The translations under genes and the position numbers were made by a program. Under the pieces are notes generated by a model that searched no databases, was not told the origin of the DNA, and saw only the letters and a list, made by a program, of their open reading frames with translations. A DNA stretch of 64,000 nt from Helicostylum pulchrum. Its lineage: Eukaryota; Mucoromycota; Mucoromycetes; Mucorales; Mucoraceae. The DNA lies in the NCBI GenBank assembly GCA_025677825.1, contig JAIXMO010000009.1, positions 558,001 to 622,000 of the forward strand. The letters are read 5' to 3'. How positions within the stretch are numbered: the first letter of the stretch is position 1; each line of letters starts with the position of its first letter. This document shows positions 13,091 to 26,465 of this stretch, piece after piece.

Positions 13091-13932
13091 ATGGATTATT
13101 TTGCTTATGAAAGTAAATCAAGGTCAGCTTCAGTTGATTCTACACCAGATGGATCACCTTCTACACCAACAATATACATTCATGATAGTGGAAAAGCAGT
13201 GAGTAGACCAACGTGTATTCGATACTCTGCTTCATTATTTATGCCTGACGAGATCGAATCATCTACTACTTTATCAAAAATAAAAAAAGAAGAAAAGATG
13301 TTTAATTTAAACACCCTTTCTTCATCATTACCTTCTTCTACTTCTTCTCTATCAAATCCGATTATATTACCCTCATTATCATTACCATCAAAGCCAAATT
13401 TTAAAAGAAGATTTAGTACACCACCACCATTAAATTCACCTAGATTACATGTATTGATTGTTGATGATAATAGTATCAACCTTCAAATACTATCACGACT
13501 TTTAAATATCCATATGTCTGACTCGGTTGAACATGTTGAATTAGTAAAGAGTGGTATTAAAGCACTAGAAATATTAAAGTGTAGACCATTTGACTTGATA
13601 CTGATGGATATTGATATGCCTATTTTAAACGGTGTCGAAACAACAAAGCATATTCGTTCTTCTTCCGAATTCGATATTTTACTACAAAATCGTACTTGTC
13701 CCATTGTTGCCGTGACAACCAATGATTCCGATTCTTGGCGTAAAATTTATACTGAAATTGGCATGGTAATTTAATTTAATTTATTTACTTATTTAATCTG
13801 TTGCCATGTCACTGACCCTTTGTATTTTAGAATGGCTGTGTTGGTAAACCCATTTCCCCAAAGAAATTAAAATTGACTTTATCAAGAGTACTTGGATTTC
13901 ATTTTCCTATTCCCCCTTATACACCTGAATAA
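13091..13932 (+). CDS. Stand-alone response regulator receiver protein
   Basis: Two exons, 13091-13765 and 13831-13932, give 258 residues. The first ~115 residues are Ser/Thr/Pro-rich and disordered. The receiver domain starts at HVLIVDDNSINLQIL (acidic pair DD), has the phospho-acceptor Asp in FDLILMDIDMPILNG, the Thr/Ser switch in CPIVAVTTN, and the invariant Lys after the intron in GCVGKPISPKKL. All catalytic residues of a CheY-like fold are present. No DNA-binding or kinase domain is attached, so it resembles fungal single-receiver proteins such as Srr1 rather than Skn7 or Ssk1. It would receive phosphate from a histidine phosphotransfer protein. The start at 13091 was preferred over 13040 because the latter sits in the TATA box. 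Confidence 0.86.
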
Positions 13933-14722
13933 GTATATGTATACCTTCTATTTTTTACCCTTTCCTTTTTTAAAAACATGTATAGAAAGACATTTTTTTT
14001 TCTTTTTTTTTTAATTATACCAATTGTACATATCAATACGGCTTTTTTTTTCTTGCAGCATATTCTGCTTAGTGACAACAACAACAATATTTCTTTTTTT
14101 AGAGAATAAACAAATCCCTTATAATCGTTTGATAGTTTGAAGCGGATTGTCAATGTTTAAATTTAAAAATTTCTTTGTGACATTTTAAAAAATTTCTCTT
14201 GGGCCTGCCACAACAGTTTCTTTTTTTTTTGACACGGGGTATTTCTGTGTAACAAGTACTTTTTAAACCAATCAAGATACATCAGCTGTCTTTTTCTGTG
14301 TGTGTAGTGTTTTTTTGTTAGAGCAAACAAAAACAATGAATGTGGCCCCACTGTACTGTTTTATACAAGTTTGTATTCTATATGATAAATTGAAACAAAT
14401 AACAATAAAAAAGAATAGTTTTTTTTTTTTTTGTAAGAGTAACAATCTATTAATAAATTAGCATAATGCACTCAATTATTGTTATTTATTACTCTATCCG
14501 CATGATTTGATTGGTGAAAAATGATTTCTCAAATTGTCACGGGTGTAAAAAAAAATAACCTCATTATAGCCCACATGAGCATTGACCAGCTAAACAGTAA
14601 ATAATAGAAAGAAGGGGGGAATGATTTTTTATTTTTCGGGATGAGTAGAAATAGGAGATAAATAAAAACTTTATTTGTCAAACAACATACACCCTAATTT
14701 AGACTGTGCAGTTTATTTATTT
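13933..14722. other. Convergent 3' spacer
   Basis: AT-rich sequence between the 3' ends of the response regulator and GLT1. Contains poly-T/poly-A runs compatible with polyadenylation on both strands; no coding or RNA gene seen. Confidence 0.5.
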
Positions 14723-17615
14723 TTAAGCAAGAGCGGCGGGTGCGGCCGAACGCTGTTGTATACCACCGCTGACTGGTAAATAAGTGTTTCCCATTAAACT
14801 TTCGTCTACTTCACGTGCACACAAGCGTCCTTCATTGATTCCCCATACAATTAATGATTGGCCTCTTCTGCAATCTCCCGCTGCATACACATTGGCTACA
14901 GAAGAAACATACTTTCCTTTAGGCGTACTAATATTCGAAGTACGTGCATCTTGTTTCAACCCAAGTTGATCAATCAACTCTTTCGTTGGTCCCAAGAACC
15001 CCTAAAACTAGAGTAAATAATCAGATAATATCAAGTAGTTATTTATCTTACCATCGAAAGTAACACAAGATCTGCTTTAAAGTACTCTTCCGTCCCAGGC
15101 AATTCCTGCATACACCATTTACCATCATCTGATTTGCTCCATTCTACACGCACTGTATCTATACCGATCAGTTGGTTCTCTGCGTTCTTTACAAACGCTT
15201 TCGATACAACACAGTATTCACGAGGATCTTTACCAAACTTTGATAGTACTTCGGCATGACCGTAATCCACTTTAAATACCTTCGCAAATTGAGGCCACTG
15301 ATTATCACTGGCGCGGGTTTGGGGTGGTTGAGGCAAAAGCTCAAAATTAGTTACGGAAGCACATCCATGACGAACCGCGGTACCAATACAATCATTTCCT
15401 GTATCACCTCCGCCAATTACTACTACATGCTTATCTTTTGCAGACAAATAATGTCCGTCCTTCAGCCCAGAATCTAATAAACTCTTGGTATTGGCCTGCA
15501 AATAATCCATTGCAAAATGAATACCGTCCGCATCTCGACCGGGGATCTGTAAGTCACGAGGCCACGTAGCACCAGTAGCAATAATCAACGCATCACTTTC
15601 ATTTTTAATTGTATTGGCGTCTACATCAATACCAACATGGGCGTTAGCTACAAAAGAAACGCCTTCTGCCACTAATAGATCTACCCGACGTTGTACTACT
15701 TGTTTATCAAGTTTCATGTTGGGAATACCGTACATTAAGAGACCTCCCATGCGATCGTTACGATCATAGACAGTAACAAGATGGCCAGCTTTATTTAATT
15801 GATCGGCAGCTGATAATCCGGCGGGTCCGGACCCAATAATAGCCACCTTCTTGCCGGTGCGTTGCGCAGGTGGTTGTGGTTTGATCCAGCCTTCTTCAAA
15901 CCCACGATCAATAATAGCTGCTTCAATACTCTTGATAGACACAGGCGCTTCTGTAATACCTAACACACAGCTGGATTCACATGGTGCCGGACTATCAAAA
16001 AAAAAAAAAAAAAAAAAGTGATTAATTGTTTACTTCTTTTAGACTGTAAAATATATACACATGAAACTTACCAAACACGACCCGTGAAATCAGGAAAGTT
16101 ATTTGTCATCAACAGACGATCCAAAGCATCTTTCCAATTATCTTTAAAAATAAGTTCGTTCCATTTAGGAATCACGTTACCAATAGGACATCCAGTTTCA
16201 GTCTGACAATAAGGCACACCGCAATCCATACACCGAGCTGCCTGCGTATACAGTTCTTGTTTACTGAGACGGTGATTAATTTCATCCCAGTCATGGGTTC
16301 TCTTCTTTGGGTCACGGTAAGGATCTGTTTTTCTCTTGTACTTCATGAACCCACGCAGCTTATCCAGTTTCAATCTACGTTCTTTAATTGTCTCTTCGTC
16401 CAAGACCGCATCTTCAACATCCTCTACTTCCGGTTCCTTGGCGGGATGCCTACACTTTTTAGGTTCTTCTACTTCTTTAGCGACCTCTTGTTCTAATTTC
16501 TTCTTTTCCAACAAGTTACGATACTCTACCGGCATGACTTTCACAAACTTGGGTACCCAGTTATTAAAGTCTTTCAAGATGGTATCAGCGACAGAGGAAC
16601 CAGTGTAGTGACGATGGTCTTCAATCAAGCTTCTCAACTCTTGTGTTTCTTCATCCGAATTCACAGTTTCCAAATCAACCATTTCCGTATTCACGTTACG
16701 CTTAAATGTTTGATCCGTATCCAGAACATATGCAATACCACCCGACATACCAGCCGCGAAATTTCTACCGGTCTTTCCTAAAATGACCACACGACCACCT
16801 GTCATATACTCGCACCCATGATCTCCTACACCTTCCACAACTGCCATGGCACCTGAATTTCGCACACAAAAGCGCTCTGCCGCAATACCAGAAAAGAACG
16901 CCTGACCAGACGTTGCACCGTACAAGCACACGTTTCCAATCACAATATTCTGCTCTGCTTTAAACAATCTCACAGACGGAGGATAAATAGCAATCTTACC
17001 ACCCGACAGACCTTTACCAACATAATCATTCGCATCCCCCTCTAGTTCAAAAAAGATACCGGGCGCTAAAAACGCACCAAAGGATTGTCCTGCAGAGCCC
17101 TTAAAGTTGACATGGATTGTATCCGACGGTAAACCATACTCGCCAAATTTCTTGGAGACGTGGTAAGAGAGTGTCGTACCCACTGCTCGATCCGTGTTGA
17201 CAATCTCAGATTCAATCTTGACTTTTTCCTTGCGTGTAAGTGCCGTGTCTGATTCGTCAATAAGGTAGTTGTCCAGTCGCGTGTGTAAATTGTGTTGCTG
17301 CTTTTTAATGCAGTGCGTAGCGACGTTGGGGCGGAGCGTGTGTGCAGGTGTAAGAATAGGCTGCAGGTCCAGGTTGGCTGTCTTGAACGTACGCAACGTA
17401 TCATCCACTTTTAATACCTCTGTGTGACCCACCATCTCATTAATAGACTTAAACCCAAGTTTAGACATGTAGTCCCGCAACTCTTCCGCAATGTAATAGA
17501 AAAAGTTAATTACGTGTTCGGGTGCACCTTGAAATTTCTGTCGAAGTTCCGGGTCTTGAGTACAAATACCAACTGGGCAAGTATTCTAAATTTTACACCA
17601 TTTGTTAGTAACTAT

Positions 17616-17666
<51 letters not shown>

Positions 17667-20600
17667 GCAAGCTTACCAAATGACATTTTCTCATCATAAT
17701 ACAACCAAGTGCAATTAAAGGTGTAGTAGCAAATCCCCATTCTTCAGCGCCAAGTAAACACGCAATTGCTATATCACGACCAGTTTTGATCTGACCATCT
17801 GTTTGTACAATGACACGACCACGCAAGTCGTTCAGTACTAAAGTTTGATGCGTTTCAGCCAACCCCAGCTCCCAGGGTAAACCAGCGTACTTGATACCAG
17901 TCCAACGCGACGCACCCGTACCACCGTCATGACCCGAGATCAAGATATGATCTGCTTTTGCCTTGGCTACACCAGCTGCCACAATACCGACACCCACTTC
18001 CGACACCAACTTGACCGAAACTCTTGATCTTGGATTGGCGCACTTTAAATCATAAATCAACTGTTTCAAATCTTCAATTGAATAAATATCATGATGAGGA
18101 GGAGGAGAGATCAAACCGATGCCAGGTGTTGTTTTACGTGTGGAAGCAATTTCTTCAGACACTTTTGAGCCTGCTAATTCACCGCCTTCACCTGGTTTTG
18201 CACCCTGCGCCATCTTGATTTGAAGTTCGTCGGCATCCGCCAAGTAAAAACTAGTGACGCCAAATCGACCAGAAGCAACTTGTTTAATAGCAGACCGCAT
18301 ACTACGCCCATCTTCTAACGGCTGCGACCGCTCAGGTTTTTCACCTCCTTCGCCTGTATTGGATTTACCACCAAGTTCGTTCATAGCAATTGCAAGTGAA
18401 GTATGTGTCTCCCAAGAAATAGAACCGTATGACATGGCTCCCGTAACAAATCTTTTGACGATATCCGTCCATGGTTCCACTTGTTCCACCGCAATGGGCT
18501 TTCGCGATTCATAGTCAAACGTTAATAACCCACGTAACGTACATTGTCGAACTGCCTCATACGAAGCACGAGAATAAGCGTCGTACGAAGACTGGTTTTT
18601 GGTACGTACAGCGTTTTGCAAATTAGCCATACTGGAAGGTTCAAACAAGTGAGACTCACCTCCATCACGCCAGTGGTATTCACCCGACTCGGGTAATGTC
18701 AATGGTTGAACTCGGTTACGAATAGGGTACCCTGTTTCATGCAAGGCAATGGCGTCCATTGCAAAGATATCAAACGTAACACCTTTAATACGAGACGCAG
18801 TTCCAACAAAGCATCGAGAGATAACACTGTCATCTACACCAAGAGCTTCAAAGATTTGCGCTCCCTTGTAAGACGCCAAAGTAGAAATGCCCATCTTAGA
18901 CATTACTTTTTTAATACCGTTATCAACAGCCTTGATATAATTACACGCAGCTGAGGTTTGAGTCACACCTTCACGTACAGCACCCTCACGTACCAGCTTA
19001 TACATGGCCTCTAAAGCCAAGTAAGGACAGATGGCATCTGCACCGTACCCTAACAAAACACAAAAGTGGTGCACTTCTTTCGCTTCAGCTGTTTCGATCA
19101 TTAACGCAACACGGCTTCGTAACTTGTTTCGGACCAAGTGATGGTGCACACCGCCCATCGCGATCAAGGAAGAAATGGCGACACGGTCAGGACCTACGTT
19201 TCGGTCAGATAGAATAACAACCTTGTACCCATTCTTGATAGCTTCAGTCGTTTCATCACAAGCTCGTTCCAACGCACCCAAGTACCCATCTATTCCTTCT
19301 TCGCGCGCAAAGGTAATATCGACCGTAGTTACTTTCCAGTCTGCGTGCAAGGTATGCATACGGCGAATAGATTCCAGCTGCTGTAAGGTCAAGACGGGAG
19401 ATTTCAAAACCATACGGTTACATTGGTTTTCGTTCTTTTCCAACAAGTTTCCTTCAGGTCCCACATAGCATTCCAATGACATGACGATTTCTTCACGGAT
19501 AGGGTCAATGGGCGGGTTGGTGACTTGCGCAAACAGCTGACGAAAGTATTCAAACACCAGCCGAGGTTGTCTGGATAAACAAGCTAATGAAGTATCGTTA
19601 CCCATAGACCCAAGCGCTTCTTTTCCTTCACTGATCATGGGGATCATTAACAGATTGATTTGCTCCAAAGTATACCCAAAGGCTCTTAATCGAGGGTCCT
19701 TGTGAACCGTGCTTTCATCCAGCTTCACCTTGTGATCTTTGCCTAGCTTTTCAACGAGCATGTCGAGGCTAATACGTTGTTTGATCCATTGGCCGAAATC
19801 AGATTTTTGAGCAGTCTTTAGTTTCAGTTCGGTGTCATCAACAACACGACCTTCTTCGGTATCGACCAGAAGCATCTTGCCCGGTTGTAAACGACCTTTT
19901 TCAAGCACGGTTTCAGGGTCAATGGTAATTGTACCGACTTCTGATGCACAGATCATAATGCCGTCGGTGGTAAGGTAGTAACGACAAGGACGCAATCCGT
20001 TACGATCTAAGCAGGCACCAATGTATCTACCATCTGAAAAAGTAAAAAGTGCAGGTCCATCCCAAGGCTAAAATACAAAAAAAAAAATCAGCAAATAATA
20101 ATAATAAAAAATAATCATGTACATACTTCCATTAATGTAGCAGCCCATTGATAAAATTCTTTTTTCTCTGGTTCCATAAGTGGATTGTTTTGCCAGGCTT
20201 CAGGAATCATGACCATCACTGCTTCGGGCAAGGATAAGACACCATTGACCACCAAGAGTTCCAAGACGTTGTCAAAAGCGGCCGAGTCAGATCCTCCTTC
20301 TTCAATCACCGGGTACAAGTATTCGAGAATAGGACCAAATGTATCCGATTTCATTAAGCCTTCACGAGACCGCATCCAGTTTTTGTTTCCACGTAACGTG
20401 TTAATTTCACCTACGAGACAAAAAAAAAGGGGAGGGCGTATAAGTAACATATTTAATCTAAACAAGGTTTATTTTTACCATTATGAGCGCTCCAACGCAT
20501 AGGTTGAGCACGATCCCACGACGGAAAGGTATTTGTCGAGAATCTGGAATGAACCAACGCAAAATGCGTACGATACTGAACATTGACCAGATCATAAAAG

Positions 20601-21322
20601 TAAGCATACACCTGTTTAGGGGTCAATTGACCTTTATAAACAATATTCTTATTTGAAAGCGAGCAAACATAAAACCATTTTTTCATTGTCAAGGTATGTG
20701 TAGCGTGTTTACGAAGCACGTACAATTGTCTTTCAAAATGTCTTTCATCCATGGACTCCTTTGCAGTGACAAACGGTTGCAAAATAACAGGTTCCTTGGA
20801 TCTGGCAGAGGGACCGATAATGGAAGAATCATGCGGTACGTTACGCCAACCCAACACTTGCAAGTTTAAATCCTGTGCTAGTTTTTCAAATACTTGTTTG
20901 CTTTCTTCCATGAAGTCTTGTTTCATAAACAAGTTTCCTACAGCGTATTTACCTTGCGTGGGTAAATCTAAACCAAGTTCTCGTTTGGCTTCAATACGAA
21001 AAAAATTATCCGGAATACCTAAATACAAATTTTTTTTAAATATATATACATGTACTTGGCTTTTTTTTAGGAGTATTTTTTTTATATATATACCTGTCAT
21101 AACGCCGCTGCCATCTCCATCTCGAATATCAGCACCGCTGGCGCCACGATGCGTCATATTACACAAAATACTTTTGGCATCACTTAGGATTTTATGCGAC
21201 GGCGTGCCGTCAATCTGAACAATATATCCCACACCGCATGAATCCTTTTCATAATCTGGATCGTAAAGCCCTTGCTTGGGTGGAATTGCTTCCGCCCAAG
21301 ACGTGTTTTCCGATATAGTCAT
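14723..21322 (-). CDS. GLT1: NADH-dependent glutamate synthase (GOGAT)
   Basis: Seven exons (21094-21322, 20479-21018, 20127-20410, 17677-20067, 16072-17585, 15052-15991, 14723-15001) sum to exactly 2,058 codons plus stop. It makes glutamate from glutamine and 2-oxoglutarate with NADH. Residues 31-43 ([13 protein letters not shown]) begin the glutaminase domain; the Cys is the expected Ntn nucleophile after removal of a ~30-residue propeptide. The central/FMN synthase part contains [23 protein letters not shown] and the Fe-S cysteines after [25 protein letters not shown] beta-helix follows ([13 protein letters not shown]). The C-terminal part matches the small subunit: CMDCGVPYC, then [14 protein letters not shown] and GGGDTGNDC for flavin and NADH binding. 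It is slightly shorter than yeast Glt1 (2,145 aa) but complete. Confidence 0.97.
17619..17665 (-). repeat. 47-base homopolymer inside GLT1 intron 4
   Basis: An uninterrupted run of 47 T on the plus strand (A on the gene strand) fills about half of the 91-bp intron 17586-17676, between the GTAAGC donor and the ATTTAG acceptor. Its exact length is likely to vary or be mis-sequenced, but it does not affect coding. Confidence 0.9.
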
Positions 21323-22613
21323 TTAATGCAGCGATAAAAAATAAATAAATAATATAGGTTGAAAAGGAGAAAAAACAATATATCATTCCCCAAAAAAACT
21401 ATTTAAGCGACAGATAAGAAGTGCAGGTAGCTATTTGTAAAGTGTGTGTGTGTATTAAAAACCATCCGATTTATCCCTTTGTTTGTATGCTTTATCTTAT
21501 TAATTAAACCGTTTTGTAAAACAAGACATGCGTGATAGTGAAAGAAGAACAAAAAGATAATTCCGTGCTCTCTCTCTCTCTCTTTTTATTTATTTATTCT
21601 AGTCTTTGTAATAAAGGCGCTAAACAAGATTCTCTTTTTTTTTTTTTTGGTAATCATTCTCTGTAGTTTGTGACTAAAAATAAAGATAGAGAGAGAGAGC
21701 GAGAGAATGCTTTCACATATTTAGTTTTATTCTGTATATAGTGGATACGTATATGGTTACAGAAATGTGTCAAGAGTAATATTCGCTGGGGAAAAAAAAA
21801 GACCAAAAAACGTTTAGTCCCGTACGTCAGAGTGTACATAGTCTGGTATAAAGTATGCGTTAGGTATCAAAACGAACAATAATATTTACTGTTAAAATTA
21901 AAACGTCAATAATACGCCATCTGTCTATGATACACAATTTTTTTAAAAGTTGTTTTTGTTTTATAGTAAGTATAGTAAATATCACCACGTTGTCTCGTTT
22001 GTTGCTTCGAAAACACGGTCAGTATAACGCAAGCCTTTACACAATGTACACATTCAATTGATAGTTTATATATTAAAAAGAGTAAAAAAAAAAAACCAAA
22101 AAAAAATATGTATATCTAAATAATTATAAAAAAAGAGGAAGGGATTTATTATACTTTGCGTGCAAGTATACTTACTTAAATCAAATTAAAAAAAAAAAAC
22201 TACTTTCGGGGTCTCCTTTTTTTTTTAAAAAAAAGTTCCTAGAGTATTCGACGTTTATTTATTTTTGTAGAGGACATCTTTCATACATTTGATAATAAAC
22301 AGTTTTGTACCAGTTTAAATATCAACTAAACCAAAGCGCCCATAAAGGCTCAAGTAAATTTGACCCCCTTGCATAAATGTAAAGACTATAGACTATAATA
22401 AAAAACTAAGATATATTTATACATCGAGGCTATAGCGATTATTTAATCAGAAAAAAAAAACCGAAAAATAAATTCTCCCTCTCACTCTCACACACACACT
22501 CAGTCCATATTGATTAAATAAAAACCATTAAAGGTAATATGCAGCGAATGACATATTTCTGAATAAGGTTATATGTATGTAATTTAGTTCACCTCCTAAC
22601 TATGACAAGACTT
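21323..22613. other. Long divergent intergenic region
   Basis: About 1.3 kb between GLT1 and the Ecm33-like gene, probably holding both promoters. It contains CT-rich and poly-A/T tracts (for example CTCTCTCT near 21572 and GAGAGAGAG near 21685) and no credible gene. Confidence 0.5.
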
Positions 22614-22623
22614 TATATAAAAA
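22614..22623 (+). promoter_or_regulatory. TATA box of Ecm33-like gene
   Basis: TATATAAAAA lies about 60 bp ahead of the start codon at 22678, in a suitable position for a core promoter with a short leader. Confidence 0.55.
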
Positions 22624-22677
22624 GGGAACCCTATAATACTTGAAGAAAAAATAATATCGTCTTTTCACTCTCTGCAT

Positions 22678-23921
22678 ATGTCACTGGTACCAATATTTTT
22701 CGTGTTTTTATTTTCTAGTGTCTTGGCCGCCAGTCGCGAATGTACAGGACCAGCTCAAATTGGCTCTACACAAGAACTGGACGCTATACGAGGCTGTCAA
22801 ATATTCGATGGTTCAATTACGATTCAAAACATAACTTCGTCCGAGGACTTGCTCAACCTATCTCAGTTACAGAAAGTACATGGTGATTTAGTTATTAACG
22901 GTAACGCTGATGTATCTCAAATTGTATTGGCCAGTCTGCAGCAAGTGGATGGATCACTTAAGTTTCAAAACAATCGACAGTTAAAGCGGTTGGATCTTAC
23001 ACAGTTGACTGCGGTACAGTCATTGGAGATATCGGTGCAGCCTTCATTAGATGCCATTCAGTTTCCCTCAGGGCTATCACAAATCGAGACTTTCACTGTG
23101 ACAGATACCATTGCTAGTAAAATTGAAGGTCTGGTCGCTGGAAAGATGAAGGATATCAAGATTGCGAATAATATTTATCTCAAAGATATCAATTTAAATC
23201 ATTTACAACAAGTGGGTGGAGTTATTTCTATTTCCGCAAATTCACCAAACCTTTCACTGGATGTAAGTTTTTAAAAAAAGTTAAAACATAAAGATTCGTA
23301 TATACTTATTGATTCTTTTATGAACAGCTTTCTTCGATTTCAAGTATTTATCAAGGCGATTTTCGTAATTTAGCTAGACTGATTGGGCTTAATCAAGTAC
23401 ATCAAGTAACAGGAGATATTTCATTTATCGGCAACACATTCTCATCACTAGCATTACCCAACATGACTCAAATAGCAGGTACTTTGACAGTATCAGACAA
23501 CAAGCAATTGCAAAACCTAACAGTCCCTCAACTGCAAGCATTAGGCGGAGCACTTTCAGTAGCTAACAATACACAACTGACACATGTAGAGGTACCTAAG
23601 CTGCAACAGGTAGATGGTACAGTGGATATCACTGGTAATTTTGAAAAGGTGGATTTACCTAGTTTGGTAGATGTTAGAGGTGGATTAAATGTACAAACGT
23701 CTAGTAGCAATTTCTCTTGTGAGGATGTTAATAAATTAAAAGGAGGAGTAACAAAAGGGCATGAATTTACGTGTAAATCTAACGTGTCTAATCCAAAATC
23801 AGGTGTTTCGTTAAATAATGGTACGGATACCAATCATGATGGAACAGATAGTGGTGTGGATAATATACAAGTGACATGGATATCATTGATTTCAATCATA
23901 ATTTCTTTATTAATAAAATAA
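22678..23921 (+). CDS. Ecm33/Sps2-like GPI-anchored cell-wall protein
   Basis: Two exons, 22678-23262 and 23328-23921, give 392 residues. A signal peptide (LVPIFFVFLFSSVLAAS) is followed by CTGPAQIGSTQELDAIRGCQ and then many ~23-residue leucine/isoleucine repeats of the receptor-L-domain type (QQVDGSLKFQNNRQLKRL, TQIAGTLTVSDNKQLQNL). The C-terminus has a Ser/Asn/Asp-rich spacer and a hydrophobic tail (VTWISLISIIISLLIK) expected to be exchanged for a GPI anchor. Ecm33-family proteins sit in the plasma membrane or wall and are needed for normal wall structure. Family call is good; orthology to a particular yeast paralogue is not claimed. Confidence 0.85.
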
Positions 23922-23988
23922 TGGCATTTTTTTTTATATATTTCTATTGTACATTTTTTTTTCTTCTTCTTCTTCTTTCGCTCTAATT

Positions 23989-24756
23989 CTAATCAATTCT
24001 TCTATCCAAAACGCTACTTAATTCACTGGCAGGTTGTTCCAAAGTGCCCAACAATTTACGAGCAGGAGCTTCAATTACACCAACAACTTGAGCTCTCAAT
24101 TGATCAAGAGAAGGTAAATCAACAACCTTTAAAACGTCAGATTGAGTCAACAAGACACTATCTAATTTACCACCCAACAATAATAACTTTTTGTTCTTGG
24201 ATAATAACTCTACTGATTTCTTCATCAATTCAGGGTACTCACTATCTGCAACATTGGTAGTTAAAGCACAAGTGGGTCCACTAACTAAAGGTTCCAAATT
24301 GGCGAACTTGGTCTCGCGCAATACAGCTCCAAATACACCTGAACGTAAAACAGTCAATTTGGTGTTGGCTCCACCCTCAAAGTTTCCAATTGCTTGTCGG
24401 AGTTGAGTGAATTCCTTTACTGTCAAGTTGTTGTGTTGGAAAATGAAAACGGCTCTGTTATTCTTGACAATATCATTATACTTGTTGTGAAGGAAAGTAC
24501 GTCTAGGAGGGTGACTTGTCTTAATAGCAGTAGTAGCGTCTTTTTTTTTTGGAAATGTTAATTAGCTAGGTTTTTACATAGTTTTATATGTATAATACTT
24601 ACAAGTACGTGTACAGGGGGCTGTAATAGTAACTCTGCTGACAGGCTTCAAGTTGCTGACAAGAGCGTGACTGACTATACGTTAGAAAGTTAGTTTTTCG
24701 TGTAAAGTTTTTTATGAAAAAAACAGGAAGATCAACTTACTTGATCTCAAAGACAT
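23989..24756 (-). CDS. Mitochondrial large-subunit ribosomal protein uL10m
   Basis: Four exons: a short first exon (MSLRS, start 24756), one at about 24604-24675, and the main coding part down to 23989. The N-terminus is basic and hydroxylated (SHALVSNLKPVSRVTITAP), consistent with a mitochondrial presequence. The mature part has KYNDIVKNNRAVFIFQHNNL, then TVKEFTQLRQAI and LLLLGGKLDSVLLTQSDV, matching the L10 fold of yeast Mrpl11 and bacterial L10. In the ribosome it forms the base of the L7/L12 stalk. Length (a little over 200 aa) is normal. The 3' end is close to the convergent Ecm33-like gene (about 70 bp). Confidence 0.82.
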
Positions 24757-26456
24757 TTTAAAAGTGTAATATAAGAGGTAAAAAAAGAAAATAATAACTG
24801 AACGGGGTTGTTTAGTCTATTTTGCAACATGGACAAGAAGCAAAAAAAAAAATTAGAGGTCACAAACAGGGCAACTGTCCAATCAAAACATATGAATATT
24901 CAAATTATCTCCTAATACTTTATCAAGCTATTCAAACATTAGAAGTTACTCAGAATAAATCATAGAAGCTGCTATCTACTTCATTAAATACGCATCAATA
25001 TCTTCATACAAGTCATACTTTTCGATATAATTTTAAATAATTTTATGTCTGTTCGGATTCAGAACCGCCAAAACCTTTTTCATCATCTTTATTAAGCAAT
25101 ATAATACATAAAAAAAGGCTATAATAATCTGTACTGGCTTTGTCACCAATTAGCAATTGCCATTGCAATAGTTTCCCAATTTGGGTAGATTTTACTCTAA
25201 GAAGAAAGGAAAATTAATATTTTGAGAAACTTCTTACTGAAAACAAACGTACATATTTAATATCTACTTTAGATATTCTGCTGCACCAAGCAGCTTTATA
25301 CTTGAATGGCGACGTTTTGTACTCGTAAGATTCAACGATATTCACTGCAAGTTGTTGAGATAGATATACTATCTATGTAAACCGCCCTTTTATTCACGGT
25401 TAAGATCTTGATTGCGATTTTAGTACTTATTTTAATTTTAGTAGGAGCGTCGTATTCAACCATGTCAATAACCTTTACTCTTTTCTTGTTCTAACCAACG
25501 TGTCTGGATGTCTAATATTGTCGTACAAAAGGATACGGTTTTTCTTAAAGCAACTGCTGGGCATAAGCTAGCACAATTTCCATGAGATCCGCTAAATTAT
25601 TATGAGCTACTTTTTCCCGACTCTAAAATAATGCCGAATAATAAATGAGTATACGATATAAGCTCTTTTAAAAAAGTATACATGTAAATGAAAAGAGGAA
25701 GAAAAGCGGTTTGTTCAAGTATTCTAAAAAATGGTGGAATAAATATATCTTGGGCTGATAAAATGGGCGATCATTTTTATGTACACTTGCTGTTCATACA
25801 AGAAGAAACGCTTTGACATTTTTACCAACCGCCTGCTTAGTTAACTTTTTATTTTTTAAACGTTGTTGATCTTTTTTTCGGATGATTTGATCCTCTATAC
25901 ACTAGGCATTTTTATTAATAACATACATAACTAAGCTACTGGTGATAATATTTTAAAAGTAAAAGAAAAAGGTGTCAAAAATGAACAAAGATCTCCCCGC
26001 TTAAAGTTAAGGTTTTGCCTGATTATAATCTACTTTTTCAAATACAAATTATAATGTTATGTAAATTTGATACTGTTACTGGTAAGACAATTCGATTGAT
26101 AAATCTATCGTGTTCCTATTGTGTAATGTTTTCCCTTTATTATAATGAAGAGGGGGGGAAAAGATAGAATATAATAATAGGGTGGCGTTCTTCCGTAATT
26201 TACAAAATGCAGGAGTGTAAATACAAGAAAAAAAAAGCTGACAATGGGGGAGCCTTAAATCTATCTATAGCTCTTATTGCTCCCTGATAACGTATTTTCT
26301 TCTACTTTTTTTCTGGGCTAAACTAAACTATTTGATCTTGTCACATATTTTCTTTTTTAGAGTGGTGTAACACACTTCTTTTGTGAGTGTAAACAAAAAG
26401 GAAGAAGGTACAATATATTACGATTTACCCATTGATTTTTTTTTTTTTTTTGCGAG
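24757..26456. other. Spacer with a decayed coding tract
   Basis: Mostly AT-rich non-coding sequence. On the minus strand between about 25,050 and 25,640, short stretches still look protein-like (for example EKVAHNNLADLMEIVLAYA and KLLQWQLLIGDKAST) but are separated by stops and frame changes. I cannot name the family; a dead transposon or gene copy is the likely source. Confidence 0.3.
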
Positions 26457-26465
26457 TATATAAAA
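26457..26465 (+). promoter_or_regulatory. TATA box of SERF-like gene
   Basis: TATATAAAA about 110 bp upstream of the ATG at 26572, preceded by a poly-T tract and followed by a pyrimidine-rich leader. Confidence 0.5.

Noticed and set aside
17605..17676. Continuation of the big GLT1 exon into a poly-Lys tail
   Set aside because: The poly-Lys is translation of the intronic A47 tract; a GTAAGC donor and ATTTAG acceptor join the exons in phase with conserved Fe-S cysteines on both sides.
16257..19468. Several plus-strand open frames over GLT1
   Set aside because: They are antisense to conserved glutamate synthase coding sequence and have no motifs of their own.
23528..23833. Minus-strand open frame over the Ecm33-like gene
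   Set aside because: Shadow of a repeat-rich real exon; no start context or motif.
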